Positions 8,729 through 17,085 of a stretch of DNA of 64,000 nt are shown in pieces. How positions within the stretch are numbered: the first letter of the stretch is position 1; each line of letters opens with the position of its first letter. Made by a program: the position numbers and the translations under genes. The notes below the pieces were generated by a model. It was not told the DNA's origin and made no database searches. It saw nothing but the letters and a program-made list of their open reading frames with translations. The DNA is taken from NCBI RefSeq assembly GCF_014851675.1, contig NZ_JACVAE010000001.1:1426001-1490000 (forward strand), written 5' to 3'. The DNA comes from Rhizobium sp. ARZ01 (GTDB lineage Bacteria; Pseudomonadota; Alphaproteobacteria; Rhizobiales; Rhizobiaceae).

Positions 8729-9391
8729 TCACAGAATGGGTGATTGTGTGCCGCGCTCGATGCGGCGCGAGAGATAGATCATCGGATAGCAAACGATGAA
8801 GTAGCCAAGACCAACCACACCGAAAACCAACAGGCCGTTGGGAATGTTTTGCACGATCATCCAGCCTGACCGCGTCAGGTCCATGATGCCGATGGCCGAT
8901 ACGACCGATGAGTCTTTCACCAGCAGGATGAACTGACCCACCAGCGACGGACGGACGATGCGCAGCGCCTGGGGCAGAATGATCAGGCGCAATTGCTGAG
9001 AATAGGTGAAACCCGAGGAAATGGCCGCTTCGCGCTGGCCGCGCGGCACCGCCTTGATCCCCGAGGCGACGATTTCGCCGATGAAGCAGGCCGAGAGGTT
9101 GGAAAGCGCGATGACACCGGCCGCAAATGCCGACAATTCAATCCCGACGGTCGGCAGGATGAAGAAGCAAATGAATACCTGCACCAGGAAAGGTGTTCCA
9201 CGAAACAGATCGATATACAGCCCCGTTGCTGCAGAAAGCCAGCGGTTGCCGCTTGTCCGCAGGATTCCGAACAGCAGGCCGACAGCCACGCCAACGATTA
9301 GAGACAGCAATGACAGGGCGACTGTCATGCCGAGACCCTTGAGCAAAACGGGCCAATAATTCAACAAGCGCTCGACTTGAAACCAGAACAT
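8729..9391 (-). CDS. Amino acid ABC transporter permease
   Basis: 220 residues with about five membrane segments and the HisMQ-type domain. The ATPase-docking EAA region reads AVPRGQREAAISSGFTYSQQLRLIILPQALR. It pairs with the next permease gene (9401-10069), nine bases away, to form a heterodimeric channel, as usual for polar amino acid importers. Start ATG 9391. Confidence 0.94.
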   Translation of the reverse strand: MFWFQVERLLNYWPVLLKGLGMTVALSLLSLIVGVAVGLLFGILRTSGNRWLSAATGLYIDLFRGTPFLVQVFICFFILPTVGIELSAFAAGVIALSNLSACFIGEIVASGIKAVPRGQREAAISSGFTYSQQLRLIILPQALRIVRPSLVGQFILLVKDSSVVSAIGIMDLTRSGWMIVQNIPNGLLVFGVVGLGYFIVCYPMIYLSRRIERGTQSPIL

Positions 9392-9400
9392 ATGCCCTCC

Positions 9401-10069
9401 CTATGATCTTTCGGGCACGCGGTAGATGTGAGACCAGAAGCCGGCAAGCGCCTTCAGCAGGTAATAGATGATCAGGAAGCCCGCGGCCGTCGCCGCCAGC
9501 CCTTCAACCGGCATGAAACGATCAAGCGCAATCTGCTGACCAACCCGCGTCAACTCGACAACCGAAATCAATGAGAGCAGCGAGGAGTCCTTCACCAGCA
9601 CGATCGCCTGCCCGATCATTGGGGAGACGGTCGGCCGAATTGCCTGTGGCAAGACGATCAGACGCATACGCTGGAAGTAGGAAAAACCGGAGCTCAGCGC
9701 GGCTTCGAACTGCCCACGTGGAATGGCCAGAATACCGGAGCGGATGATTTCGGCGACGTATGCGCCCGAGTTCAATGACAAGGCTATGATGCCGATCAAG
9801 ATCTCAGGCAGCACTACTCCGAGGCGCGGCAGGCCGAAATAGAGAAAATAGAGCTGCGCAAGCAAGGGCGTAGCGCGAATGAGATCGATATAACCGACGC
9901 CCAAAGCGCGCAGCCATCTGATCGGCTGGATGCTGAGCGCACAAGCCACGACACCAATGATCAGCGCTCCGGCAAAACCTGCCGCTGACAGCATCAATGT
10001 GTTCAGAAAGCCTTGCCATAGGTCAGGAAGGTATTCTGAGATGACCCGGATGTTCAGATTACCAAGCAT
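9401..10069 (-). CDS. Amino acid ABC transporter permease
   Basis: 222 residues, HisMQ-type permease with the EAA loop AIPRGQFEAALSSGFSYFQRMRLIVLPQAIR and the RATPLLAQLYFLYFGLP segment common to glutamine/histidine/octopine-type systems. It is the first membrane gene after the binding protein, from which it is separated by a 13-bp perfect stem-loop. It works with the neighbouring permease and ATPase. Confidence 0.94.
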   Translation of the reverse strand: MLGNLNIRVISEYLPDLWQGFLNTLMLSAAGFAGALIIGVVACALSIQPIRWLRALGVGYIDLIRATPLLAQLYFLYFGLPRLGVVLPEILIGIIALSLNSGAYVAEIIRSGILAIPRGQFEAALSSGFSYFQRMRLIVLPQAIRPTVSPMIGQAIVLVKDSSLLSLISVVELTRVGQQIALDRFMPVEGLAATAAGFLIIYYLLKALAGFWSHIYRVPERS

Positions 10070-10096
10070 GTATCACCAACAGCATCTCTTTTTCCG

Positions 10097-10131
10097 TTCG
10101 AGGCGCGGGCTTGACCCACCCGCGCCTCGAA
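10097..10131 (-). promoter_or_regulatory. Strong intercistronic stem-loop after the binding-protein gene
   Basis: Bases 10097-10109 (ttcgaggcgcggg) are perfectly complementary to 10119-10131, with a nine-base loop. The hairpin lies eight bases past the binding-protein stop and before the permease start. There is no following T-run in the direction of transcription, so partial termination or mRNA protection fits better than full termination. Such elements raise binding-protein levels over permease levels. Confidence 0.6.
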
Positions 10132-10138
10132 TTTGCTC

Positions 10139-10948
10139 TCAGTGATCAGCCTGCCACTTGTTGGAATTGACCCAGTAATCCAGGTTTTCCTTCAGGCGGC
10201 CATCAAGCGTGATGTTGTCGATGAACAGGTTCGTCCAGATCAGCAGGTCCTGCGAATCGTAGCGAACGGCATAAGCCAACGGCTCGGAGCTCAGCATTTC
10301 CGGGAACACGGTGAACGTACCTTCCGGATAGTTTAGCACTTGGGCGGCAACAGCGGTGTTGTCGTTCACGCCGCACTGCGCCTGGCCCGATGCAACCGCG
10401 TCAAGCACGACCGTTCCGCCGCCCTTGAACGCCTTCACTTCCGCTTCCGGAAAGAATTTCGGCATGTTTTTCTCGGCCGTGGAACCCAGAATGACGCCAA
10501 TCGTGGTGCCCGGCTTCTTGCAATCCTCAAGGGTCTTGAAGTCGCCGCCAGCCGCGGTGAAGGCCACCGAGCCGACATGGATCCAAGGCTGGGTGAAGGC
10601 CACCTTGGTCGCGCGGGCCATGGTGGCAGTCATATCGGCCGCCAGAACATCAGCCTTGCCGGAAAGAAGCGCAGGGATCAGGCCATCCCAATCGAAATCG
10701 AGGTACGTTACCTTGACGCCCATCTCCTTGGCCATCAGCTCGGTCATCTGAATCGCGCTGCCCGTCCGCTCGCCGTTCTTGTCCATGAACGAATAGGGAG
10801 GACCTTGTGTTTGCACAGCAACGCGAAGTTCACCGCGTGCCAGGATGTCGTCCAAGGTTCCAGCCTCGGCGCCACGTGCTCCAATGGTGGCGCCCGCCGC
10901 CGTTGCAAACAATGCTGATGCAATAAACGCACTAAACTTGCTGATCAT
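10139..10948 (-). CDS. Amino acid ABC transporter periplasmic binding protein (family 3)
   Basis: 269 residues from ATG 10948. A signal peptide (MISKFSAFIASALFATAAGA...) is followed by GELRVAVQTQGPPYSFMDKNGERTG, the classic first strand of family 3 amino acid binding proteins. Later come ALLSGKADVLAADMTAT and ASGQAQCGVNDN. A GGGAGGA ribosome site lies 13 bases before the ATG, a slightly long spacing. It binds the ligand for the permease/ATPase set encoded downstream. The two flavoproteins in the same run suggest a D-amino acid or other amino compound as ligand. Confidence 0.92.
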   Translation of the reverse strand: MISKFSAFIASALFATAAGATIGARGAEAGTLDDILARGELRVAVQTQGPPYSFMDKNGERTGSAIQMTELMAKEMGVKVTYLDFDWDGLIPALLSGKADVLAADMTATMARATKVAFTQPWIHVGSVAFTAAGGDFKTLEDCKKPGTTIGVILGSTAEKNMPKFFPEAEVKAFKGGGTVVLDAVASGQAQCGVNDNTAVAAQVLNYPEGTFTVFPEMLSSEPLAYAVRYDSQDLLIWTNLFIDNITLDGRLKENLDYWVNSNKWQADH

Positions 10949-11015
10949 TTCCGGTCTCAATCCTCCCTCAGGAAAAGGTCAATTCGCGTTCGCGCGACGC
11001 AGGTGATCCGACCGG

Positions 11016-11540
11016 TCAGGTCTTTTCCGGATCAATTCTGTCGTTTTTCTCGCCGAACTCTTCCTCCCACACGCCGCGCGGCAGACTTAGCCACTTGTTG
11101 TGGGACTTCATGACAACGAACGTCTCGCTGCCCTGAATCACACCAGGATCGGCCAGCCCGGGGAGCAGTTCGCTCGTCACCCGGTAAAGCTCCTCCATGT
11201 CACCTTCAAACATGACCTCGCACAGAAGGTCATAGCGTCCGGTGACGATGCTGACCGACGTCACGAACGGCAATTCGGACATCTTTTTCGCGATCTCGTT
11301 CAATCGACCGTGGCCATTGGCGTGAATGCCAAGGATGGCGACAATCAATTCGGGGCGCTCCGAAACGTTCACGACCCCGGCTATCCGGAGAAGCTTGCGC
11401 TCGACAAGCGCTTTTAGTCTTGCTCGAACAGTTGGGGGGCTAAGTTCAAGGCGATCCGCGATCTGATTTGCGCCGTCGCGCGCGTCTTCCGACAAGAGCT
11501 TGACGAGCTTTCGGTCAATCTTATCGAGCAGCGCGCGCAT
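11016..11540 (-). CDS. Lrp/AsnC-family transcriptional regulator
   Basis: 174 residues. Residues about 5-60 form the AsnC helix-turn-helix (LLDKIDRKLVKLLSEDARDG..., LSPPTVRARLKALVERKLLRIAGVV). The rest is the RAM/ligand-sensing domain with VSIVTGRYDLLCEVMFEGDMEELYR. Lrp-type proteins form octamers and respond to amino acids. It is first in the minus-strand run with the amino acid importer and flavoproteins, and so is the natural local controller. A partial, silently diverged copy of this gene lies at 19649-19939. Confidence 0.93.
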   Translation of the reverse strand: MRALLDKIDRKLVKLLSEDARDGANQIADRLELSPPTVRARLKALVERKLLRIAGVVNVSERPELIVAILGIHANGHGRLNEIAKKMSELPFVTSVSIVTGRYDLLCEVMFEGDMEELYRVTSELLPGLADPGVIQGSETFVVMKSHNKWLSLPRGVWEEEFGEKNDRIDPEKT

Positions 11541-11966
11541 GTGAATCCCCCGTTCACCTGTCTCTGGCGAAGGTCTTATTTCGTTTTGGAATATTTAGTC
11601 AATGCAATTTTTCAAATTGAAAAAGTTTGCAGTCGGAATTTTTATTTTCGGACCGAGGCCGGAGAACTCCGCGCCCGAAGGCTCTATTGAACCGGGACCC
11701 GATTGGCGCACATCATGTGGGAACTTCTGCCCGGAGCGATCTCGGCTGAGATCAGGTTCTCTGGTGCGTCTGCACCAACTAAAGCGTGTTCACCGACGAT
11801 GTCTGCTTTCGGGCAACGACAAAGCTTGCTCCAACGGCTGACATGAAGGCGCGTTGCTGACAGGCTGCTCAAGCTGGAACCGGCCCGTCGGTCTCGGGGC
11901 CGTCAGCGGACTGACTGCTTTCGGTTGCGCGTTAGAGAAAGTGGACGTCCCGCCGTCAATCAAGCG

Positions 11967-12016
11967 ACTGACTTTCGATCGGTAGGTCCAGGCTTCGAAT
12001 CCCTGCGCGCTCACCA
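11967..12016 (+). pseudogene. tRNA-Lys-like 3' half (remnant or attachment site)
   Basis: An anticodon arm ACTGA-CTTTCGA-TCGGT (11967-11983) is followed by a short variable region, a T arm with loop TTCGAAT (CAGGC/CCCTG stem, one mismatch at the loop end), a seven-base acceptor strand CGCGCTC, discriminator A and an encoded CCA ending at 12016. The sequence resembles the 3' half of tRNA-Lys(UUU), but the loop has CTTTCGA instead of CTTTTAA. No matching 5' acceptor or D arm is found at the right distance. It is therefore not a working tRNA. tRNA 3' halves left alone are typical scars or att sites of integrative elements. Confidence 0.5.
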
Positions 12017-12113
12017 AAAACACCATAAAAATCCCACCCTTTTACTGACGATTTTCGCTGTTTGCGGTTTGGGTAGGTTTCCCCGGCTCCCATGCCCGAC
12101 CCCACACAGGGTC

Positions 12114-12144
12114 GCCCGACGCTCAATACCCTCCGGCGTCGGGC
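12114..12144. repeat. Perfect 9-bp inverted repeat
   Basis: GCCCGACGC (12114-12122) and its complement GCGTCGGGC (12136-12144) are separated by 13 bases. No T-run follows on either strand, so it is a weak terminator at best. It could be a protein-binding palindrome or a remnant of a mobile element end. Confidence 0.4.
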
Positions 12145-12409
12145 GCCGGCACCCCCTCATAATGTCGTGGCCTGAGGGAGGGCTTCCCCTTTACCGGATG
12201 TATACGCTTCAGAAGCACCGTGGATGAAAGCGCGACGAGTAATGCGTTCGCGCTTCCTCCCAAGGTAACTAGCCCACTCCGGCGGGCTTCCTTTTGCCGG
12301 AATTTCGTGCGGCAGAACCCCTATGGATGGCCCGTGGCCGACTTCTTCAAATGCCGTCGAAACTACCTATCTTTCACCGGACTAGCTATGGCAGCATCGG
12401 AAGCGGCCA

Positions 12410-12949
12410 ATGTCTCGCAGTGGAATCATCTGCAGCGCTTTGACGGCACTCGCGTTGGTCGGGTTGTTTTGCGGTGTTGGCAACGTACGCGCCGAAGACC
12501 TTCTAGGTGACGTGATCGACGGCATCGTTCAGGCGACTGCTCCAACGCTCCAGAAAGCGATCGTCAGCTCAAGAGATGACGCCCTATCGGCGGGCGTTCA
12601 ACCAATACCGCCAGCAATTCGGCAAAAGCTGCAGGGGTTTGTAGACAGTGGAATCCTGGACGTTACTCGCTACCGTGTTGGCGGCGGTGGCGAGCTAAGT
12701 CTGCAAGTGAATGCCTTTCGCTACGGGGCGGCAGATGCCATCACCCTCGATTACGTTATCGTCTTCGCCCATGAAGCAGATGCGCTCCATAACGTAGTCG
12801 GCTGGGTTCATGAACTTACGCATGTCCGGCAGTATCAAGACTGGGGAGTGCAGGGCTTTTCCATCAGATACATTCGCAGCCATGGCTCAGTCGAACAGGA
12901 GGCCTACAACGAAGAAACACGGTATCGCGCGTGGGCCGGTCGCCAATAG
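12410..12949 (+). CDS. Secreted putative zincin (HELTH motif), function unknown
   Basis: 179 residues beginning MSRSGIICSALTALALVGLF, with a signal peptide cleaved near VRA-ED. The middle (residues about 75-120) has strands RYRVGGGGELSLQVNAFRY. Around residue 145 is VHELTHVRQYQDWG, an HExxH zinc motif followed by RQYQ, as in DUF4157-like metalloprotease cores. A downstream Glu in SVEQEAYNEETRY could be the third zinc ligand. It would act in the periplasm or outside the cell. The next gene (13103) also encodes a small secreted protein. No substrate can be named. The frame, signal peptide and motif make it a credible gene. Confidence 0.7.
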   Translation: MSRSGIICSALTALALVGLFCGVGNVRAEDLLGDVIDGIVQATAPTLQKAIVSSRDDALSAGVQPIPPAIRQKLQGFVDSGILDVTRYRVGGGGELSLQVNAFRYGAADAITLDYVIVFAHEADALHNVVGWVHELTHVRQYQDWGVQGFSIRYIRSHGSVEQEAYNEETRYRAWAGRQ

Positions 12950-13102
12950 TCAACAACGTCCTTGTCGGCGGCGTTCATCCTCGCCGCCGTATGAATCGCT
13001 GCGATTGGTGGCGGGTGAGTCTATTTGCTTCCAACGCCCCATGTGTACGGCGCAGGATCCAAGCTGGCTCACGAAGCCGAAGGATTACGCTGGGGGCAGT
13101 CC

Positions 13103-13471
13103 ATGGATTTCACACCAGCAACAGCACTTATGGTGCCTTTTGCGGTTTTACTGATGGGTCTGTTCGCACGGAGCGATGCCCACATGGCGGCTGGCGGTTG
13201 GGTCGATGTCGATGGTGACTGCCAAGCGATTCCGAGTTCGGACGTCACGAAAGGGCCGTTCGGATTCTCAATTCACCTTCATCCGGGAGACCATCATCTT
13301 GTGACCAGAAATCAGCTATTGTTAATCCCTTACGGAAAGGAGATTCCATCTCACGACTATGACTATCACATCTGCCTTCAGCCAACAGATGACCCTTCTG
13401 AAGCTGCGGGAATGGGACAGGCTGGGAGGTACCGCATTAACTGCTTCTTTGCGCCTCCGGACGGTAGTTGA
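13103..13471 (+). CDS. Small secreted protein, unknown function
   Basis: 122 residues from ATG 13103 (the open frame extends upstream without a good start). A hydrophobic N-terminus (ALMVPFAVLLMGLFARSDA) looks like a signal peptide. The mature part WVDVDGDCQAIPSSDVTKGPFGFSIHLHPGDHHLV...HDYDYHICLQP...RYRINCFFAPPDGS has three Cys and many His/Asp, which suggests a disulfide-bonded or metal-binding periplasmic protein. It follows the secreted zincin on the same strand, 153 bases away. I do not recognise the family. Confidence 0.6.
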   Translation: MDFTPATALMVPFAVLLMGLFARSDAHMAAGGWVDVDGDCQAIPSSDVTKGPFGFSIHLHPGDHHLVTRNQLLLIPYGKEIPSHDYDYHICLQPTDDPSEAAGMGQAGRYRINCFFAPPDGS

Positions 13472-13850
13472 TGGCGCAAGGGCGGCGGAACCCCATAGAT
13501 GGCCTGTGGCCGGTAAGCTTGCGAAACATCACAAGAGCGTCGACGTAGCCGAGCGAGGGGTGAAGAAACACTTCCGGAAGCCGACCGACGATCTCAAATC
13601 CGAGCGACTGCCACAGCCGCACCGCGCGTTCGTTGCTGCTGATGACGAAGTTGAACTGCATGGCCCGAAAGCCCTTCGCGCGAGCATGAGCGAGTGAGTG
13701 CTCGTGCATCGCCGGGCAATACCGCGGCCACTTGCGGCTGCGTCTGTCATGTAGCCGCAGTTGCAAACATGTGTTCCGCCGCCCGCCTGGTTCGCTCGTA
13801 TGTAGTACGTTCCGACGATCAAGCCGTTCTCTTCCGCGACTTGTAGGGCG
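13460..13850 (-). pseudogene. GNAT acetyltransferase pseudogene (frameshift, 5' truncated)
   Basis: Two minus-strand frames together read as one GNAT acetyltransferase: first ENGLIVGTYYIRANQAGGG...ASGRGIAR, then, after a -1 shift near 13710-13716, AMHEHSLAHARAKGF...FNFVISSNERAVRLWQSLGFEIVGRLPEVF. The acetyl-CoA binding site (normally Q/RxxGxG/A) is at the shift, so the broken product could not work. The N-terminal third is also missing: homology begins right next to the end of the GYD gene at 13852. One missing base explains the shift, so a sequencing error cannot be excluded for that part. Confidence 0.7.
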
Positions 13851-13851
13851 C

Positions 13852-14181
13852 CTATTTCCCGGGTGGCCGATATTCGCCAACTAGCTTAGAAGCCTTGTCG
13901 GCCACGGCTTTGAACTCGGGGCCTGTCCAAGCTCGCACCGTGGTCACGTCGGACACCATCCCCGATGCAGCCGTCGCCAACAACGCCGCAAGGGTAGATT
14001 CTGACTCCCCCTCGGTGATGAGCATGAAGTCGGAATCGCCCGTCGTAAAATAAAAGCTGATCAGTTTACCGCCGGAAGCTTCCACCAGCTTCCGCACCGC
14101 AGGTTCGCGATCCTCCGGCGTTGCTACCAGCCTTTTTGCGTAGTCTTGTGTCAGCCGTCCGCGTGTAATCAGCCTTGGCAT
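13852..14181 (-). CDS. GYD-domain protein
   Basis: 109 residues from ATG 14181, which has a textbook ribosome site (GGGAGGTCAGT). The protein MPRLITRGRLTQDYAKRLVATPEDREPAVRKLVEASGGKLISFYFTTGDSDFMLI matches small GYD-superfamily proteins with a ferredoxin-like fold. No biochemical role is established for most of them. It stands alone between the exporter gene and the acetyltransferase remnant. Confidence 0.75.
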   Translation of the reverse strand: MPRLITRGRLTQDYAKRLVATPEDREPAVRKLVEASGGKLISFYFTTGDSDFMLITEGESESTLAALLATAASGMVSDVTTVRAWTGPEFKAVADKASKLVGEYRPPGK

Positions 14182-14250
14182 ACTGACCTCCCTCCAGACA
14201 GACCTCATCAGTCGAGGCATCTAACCATAGCATACCGGACCATCGTAGCC

Positions 14251-16050
14251 CTAGCGCGAGGCCAGACGCGTTTCGTCCATTTCGTGCTCGTAGAGCTCGT
14301 CCATACTCAACGAGGCGACTTCGGCAAACGGAGCCTGGTTCGTCACGCGGCCGTCGCCGAGAATGATGACTTCATCGCAGAACGAAATCGTGCTGCGGTG
14401 GTGGCTGATGACAATGGTCGTGCGGCGACCCGCCCTCGACCTCAAGGTCTCGACGATTGCTGCTTCCGACAGTCCGTCCATGGCGTTTGTGGCTTCGTCG
14501 AGAATAAGGACCTCGGGATCCCGCAACAAAGCTCTTGCCAGTGCTATCCGCTGGCGCTGCCCGGCCGACAGACTTGCGCCGCGATAGCCGACGATCGTTG
14601 CGTAGCCTTGGGGTAGTTTCTCGATAAATTCGTGCGCCTCGGCAAGCCGGGCGGCATGCTCTGCGTCGGCGATCGAAGCGATCCGACCATAGGTGATGTT
14701 CTCTAGAATAGTTCCATCCACCAGTTCAAGATCCTGACTGGCAAGGGCAATCTTGCTTCGCCATTGGGCGGGGTCGATTCTGTCCAGAGGCATCCCGTCG
14801 ATCAGAATATGGCCCTGATCGGGCTCAACAAACCGGCACAGGAGATTGACGATCGTCGTCTTTCCTGCGCCCGATCGACCAATGATGGCAGTTGAACAGC
14901 CGCTCCGGACTTCAAATGTTGCGGCGCGCAGCACGCCAGGGCGTGCGTCCGAGCCGGGATACTTGAACGTCACGCGGTCAAATTTGATCTGCTGGCGCAA
15001 GGCCCGGGCCGGTTCGTCGCCGGTCGGCGGCGGCGGCTTGTCCGACGAGTCCAACAGCCATCGCACCTCTTCCAGAGAGCCACTCCAGCCCTGTATTTGA
15101 CTCCACGCCAACTGCAGTGAGCGGATATGCGGCTGCAACCGGTAGAGCAGGACGACGAACGCCACAATGACGGGAAAGGTCACTCCCAAAGCCCATGCGC
15201 TCACGACCGCGGCCAGAAAGAGAGCCGAGTGCAGCACTTCGGTCAGTGGCGGCAGAGCGCCCTGCCGGGTTTGGAGGACGAAGCCGGCCTTTCGAACGGC
15301 GTCCGATGCAGTGTCGAAGACGGACTTTTCCCGCGGTTCCTGTCCAAACACGCGGATGAGCCGCCCGGCGTGAATGAGGTGGAGCATCCTTGCGGCAAGT
15401 TCGCTGTTGAGTGATGTGACATTGCGGCTCGGATTTTTGAGGCTGGCCGACAGAACCGCGTGTGCGAGCTGGACGAGCACGAGTCCAAGCGCGACACACA
15501 ACGTCATCTGCCAGGACAGGAGCAGCAGGAAGATGAGCAGAATGACGGCGGCCGAGCTGTTCACGATTGCGCCAAGGACAGTCTGCATCGCATCCGACGC
15601 GCGCCAGGACTCGTTGGAAATAATGTTCAGCAAGCGCCCCGGGCTTTGTTGCAGGAAAAATGGGTACCCAACCCTCAAGAGCTGATCGGCGAGCGCGCTT
15701 CGTATGGCATGGCTGGCTTTGCCGTAGATGAAGTTGGTAAGGACAGTATTCGCAAATGCCAGTATGTTCTTCAGGGTGATCAATGCGAGGACGGCAACGG
15801 AGATCACCATCAAGCGTTCGCCATCATCGAAGCCCGACCCCACCTGTTCGAAGACGGCAGATAGTCCGCCTGCGCCCGCGTCGTCCTTTTGACCGGCAAT
15901 GATACTGAGCATTGGAATGATGAGGCCAATGCCTGTGCCTTCAAGCACGGCGCTGCCCAGCCCCAGAACAACGACTGCCGCAAGCGGGCGCCACTGTCGA
16001 CCCAGCGTGCTGCGCAGTATCTGAAAGCCCGGGAGGAGGAACTTCAACAT
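14251..16050 (-). CDS. ABC exporter, fused membrane and ATPase domains (MsbA-like)
   Basis: 599 residues. The N-terminal ~320 residues hold six membrane helices of the type I exporter fold. The C-terminal ATPase has Walker A IIGRSGAGKTT, signature LSAGQRQRIALARALL, Walker B VLILDEATNAMD and switch His in ISHHRS. It is a homodimer half-transporter that flips lipids or lipid-linked sugars across the inner membrane. It is the last gene of a four-gene minus-strand set with two glycosyltransferases and an acyltransferase, so export of an acylated glycan or glycolipid is likely. Drug export is the alternative, but the context argues against it. Confidence 0.88.
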   Translation of the reverse strand: MLKFLLPGFQILRSTLGRQWRPLAAVVVLGLGSAVLEGTGIGLIIPMLSIIAGQKDDAGAGGLSAVFEQVGSGFDDGERLMVISVAVLALITLKNILAFANTVLTNFIYGKASHAIRSALADQLLRVGYPFFLQQSPGRLLNIISNESWRASDAMQTVLGAIVNSSAAVILLIFLLLLSWQMTLCVALGLVLVQLAHAVLSASLKNPSRNVTSLNSELAARMLHLIHAGRLIRVFGQEPREKSVFDTASDAVRKAGFVLQTRQGALPPLTEVLHSALFLAAVVSAWALGVTFPVIVAFVVLLYRLQPHIRSLQLAWSQIQGWSGSLEEVRWLLDSSDKPPPPTGDEPARALRQQIKFDRVTFKYPGSDARPGVLRAATFEVRSGCSTAIIGRSGAGKTTIVNLLCRFVEPDQGHILIDGMPLDRIDPAQWRSKIALASQDLELVDGTILENITYGRIASIADAEHAARLAEAHEFIEKLPQGYATIVGYRGASLSAGQRQRIALARALLRDPEVLILDEATNAMDGLSEAAIVETLRSRAGRRTTIVISHHRSTISFCDEVIILGDGRVTNQAPFAEVASLSMDELYEHEMDETRLASR

Positions 16051-16058
16051 GATCGATA

Positions 16059-17084
16059 CTACCTCAGCGAACGCGCCGCCTGTTTGATCTGGGTTATTTC
16101 CGGGGGCTGCGCCCGTCTGGTTATGGCAAGTCGCGCAAACTTGGCCGCTCCGAGCAAATTCATGAACACGATTGGCCAGTGGGACAGAGAAACTTCAGGA
16201 TCGAATCGGGGGCCGCCGAAAAGTTCCCGCCCCGCAGACCTGATGGACCAGCAAAAATGGCGAATCAGCCAGGGAGCCTTGAGGACGTGTTTCAGGCACA
16301 GCGCTCCATTCCCAAGACTGTAATCCCGGTGAAGTGCTTCGATTGCCTCGCGCGTATTTCGACCGTGATAGTGGAGGACAGTCATGTCGGGCACATATTC
16401 GATCGGGATGCCGAGTTGAAAAGCGCGCACAAGATAGTCGGTATCCTCGGCCGACTTCAAAGGGCTGCCCGCGCCAAGCCGCTCGTCGAAATGGCCGATT
16501 TGGAGTGCAATCTCACGATGCATCGTCATGTTGCAGCCCAATATGAAGCCACCAGGATGGACATCGGGGGTAAAGCGCTCGCGCCTCTTTGACCGCTTAA
16601 TTGTAAAGGGGAAATCGAGCGGGCTGCCGAGTTCGACGCGACCGCCGCGGATGATATACCGCTCGCCGGTCGTGTAATGCCGCTCCAAATCCTGCAGGTA
16701 GCGACAGTCGACTGCGCAATCGTCATCGACGAAAACCAGTATCCGGCCGCGCGACCGCTCCAATCCTGCATTGCGGGCGGCGGCCAGGCCCGGGCGCGGC
16801 TCCGTGATAAGCGTAATCGCAAGACTTGACGTCGCGGCGATACGGATCAACCGTTCGGCCGTGTCGTCCGTTGAACCGTTGTCGACCACTACGAGCTCGC
16901 TCGTGACCGTGGCGTGAGACAGGCAGGCAATCTCAATCGATCTGATGCAGGTCTCCAGAGCCTCGGCGCGGTTCCGCGTACAGACGATGAAGCTCGCCAG
17001 AGGTTCGCGCCGCTCGGCAGACGACGGAGCGGCGGCAATGGCCCAGGCGCTCTCTTGCACGATTTCGGGACGTTCCGGAGCCAT
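16059..17084 (-). CDS. Family 2 glycosyltransferase
   Basis: 341 residues from ATG 17084, which follows the stop of the upstream gene by one base (TAG-C-ATG). ATG 17099 would overlap that gene by 14 bases and is possible. The GT-A fold shows SFIVCTRNRAEALETCIRSI, VVDNGSTDDT and the DxD-type metal site VFVDDDCAVD, with GRNTREAIEALHRDYSLG near the C-terminus. It transfers a sugar from a nucleotide-sugar donor at the cytoplasmic side. It is translationally coupled to the second GT2 gene. Confidence 0.85.
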   Translation of the reverse strand: MAPERPEIVQESAWAIAAAPSSAERREPLASFIVCTRNRAEALETCIRSIEIACLSHATVTSELVVVDNGSTDDTAERLIRIAATSSLAITLITEPRPGLAAARNAGLERSRGRILVFVDDDCAVDCRYLQDLERHYTTGERYIIRGGRVELGSPLDFPFTIKRSKRRERFTPDVHPGGFILGCNMTMHREIALQIGHFDERLGAGSPLKSAEDTDYLVRAFQLGIPIEYVPDMTVLHYHGRNTREAIEALHRDYSLGNGALCLKHVLKAPWLIRHFCWSIRSAGRELFGGPRFDPEVSLSHWPIVFMNLLGAAKFARLAITRRAQPPEITQIKQAARSLR

Positions 17085-17085
17085 G

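Larger units (their letters stand above)
11541..12409. other. Long non-coding stretch with tRNA remnant and hairpin
   Basis: About 870 bases without a credible gene between the Lrp regulator and a secreted protein. It holds the promoter side of the Lrp gene (AT-rich, 11575-11650), the tRNA-like 3' half at 11967-12016, and a perfect 9-bp inverted repeat (12114-12122 with 12136-12144). It looks like an integration or deletion junction. Confidence 0.5.

Noticed and set aside
11925..12016. A working tRNA gene
   Set aside because: Only the 3' half folds; there is no matching 5' acceptor strand or D arm, and the anticodon loop is non-standard. Recorded as a remnant.
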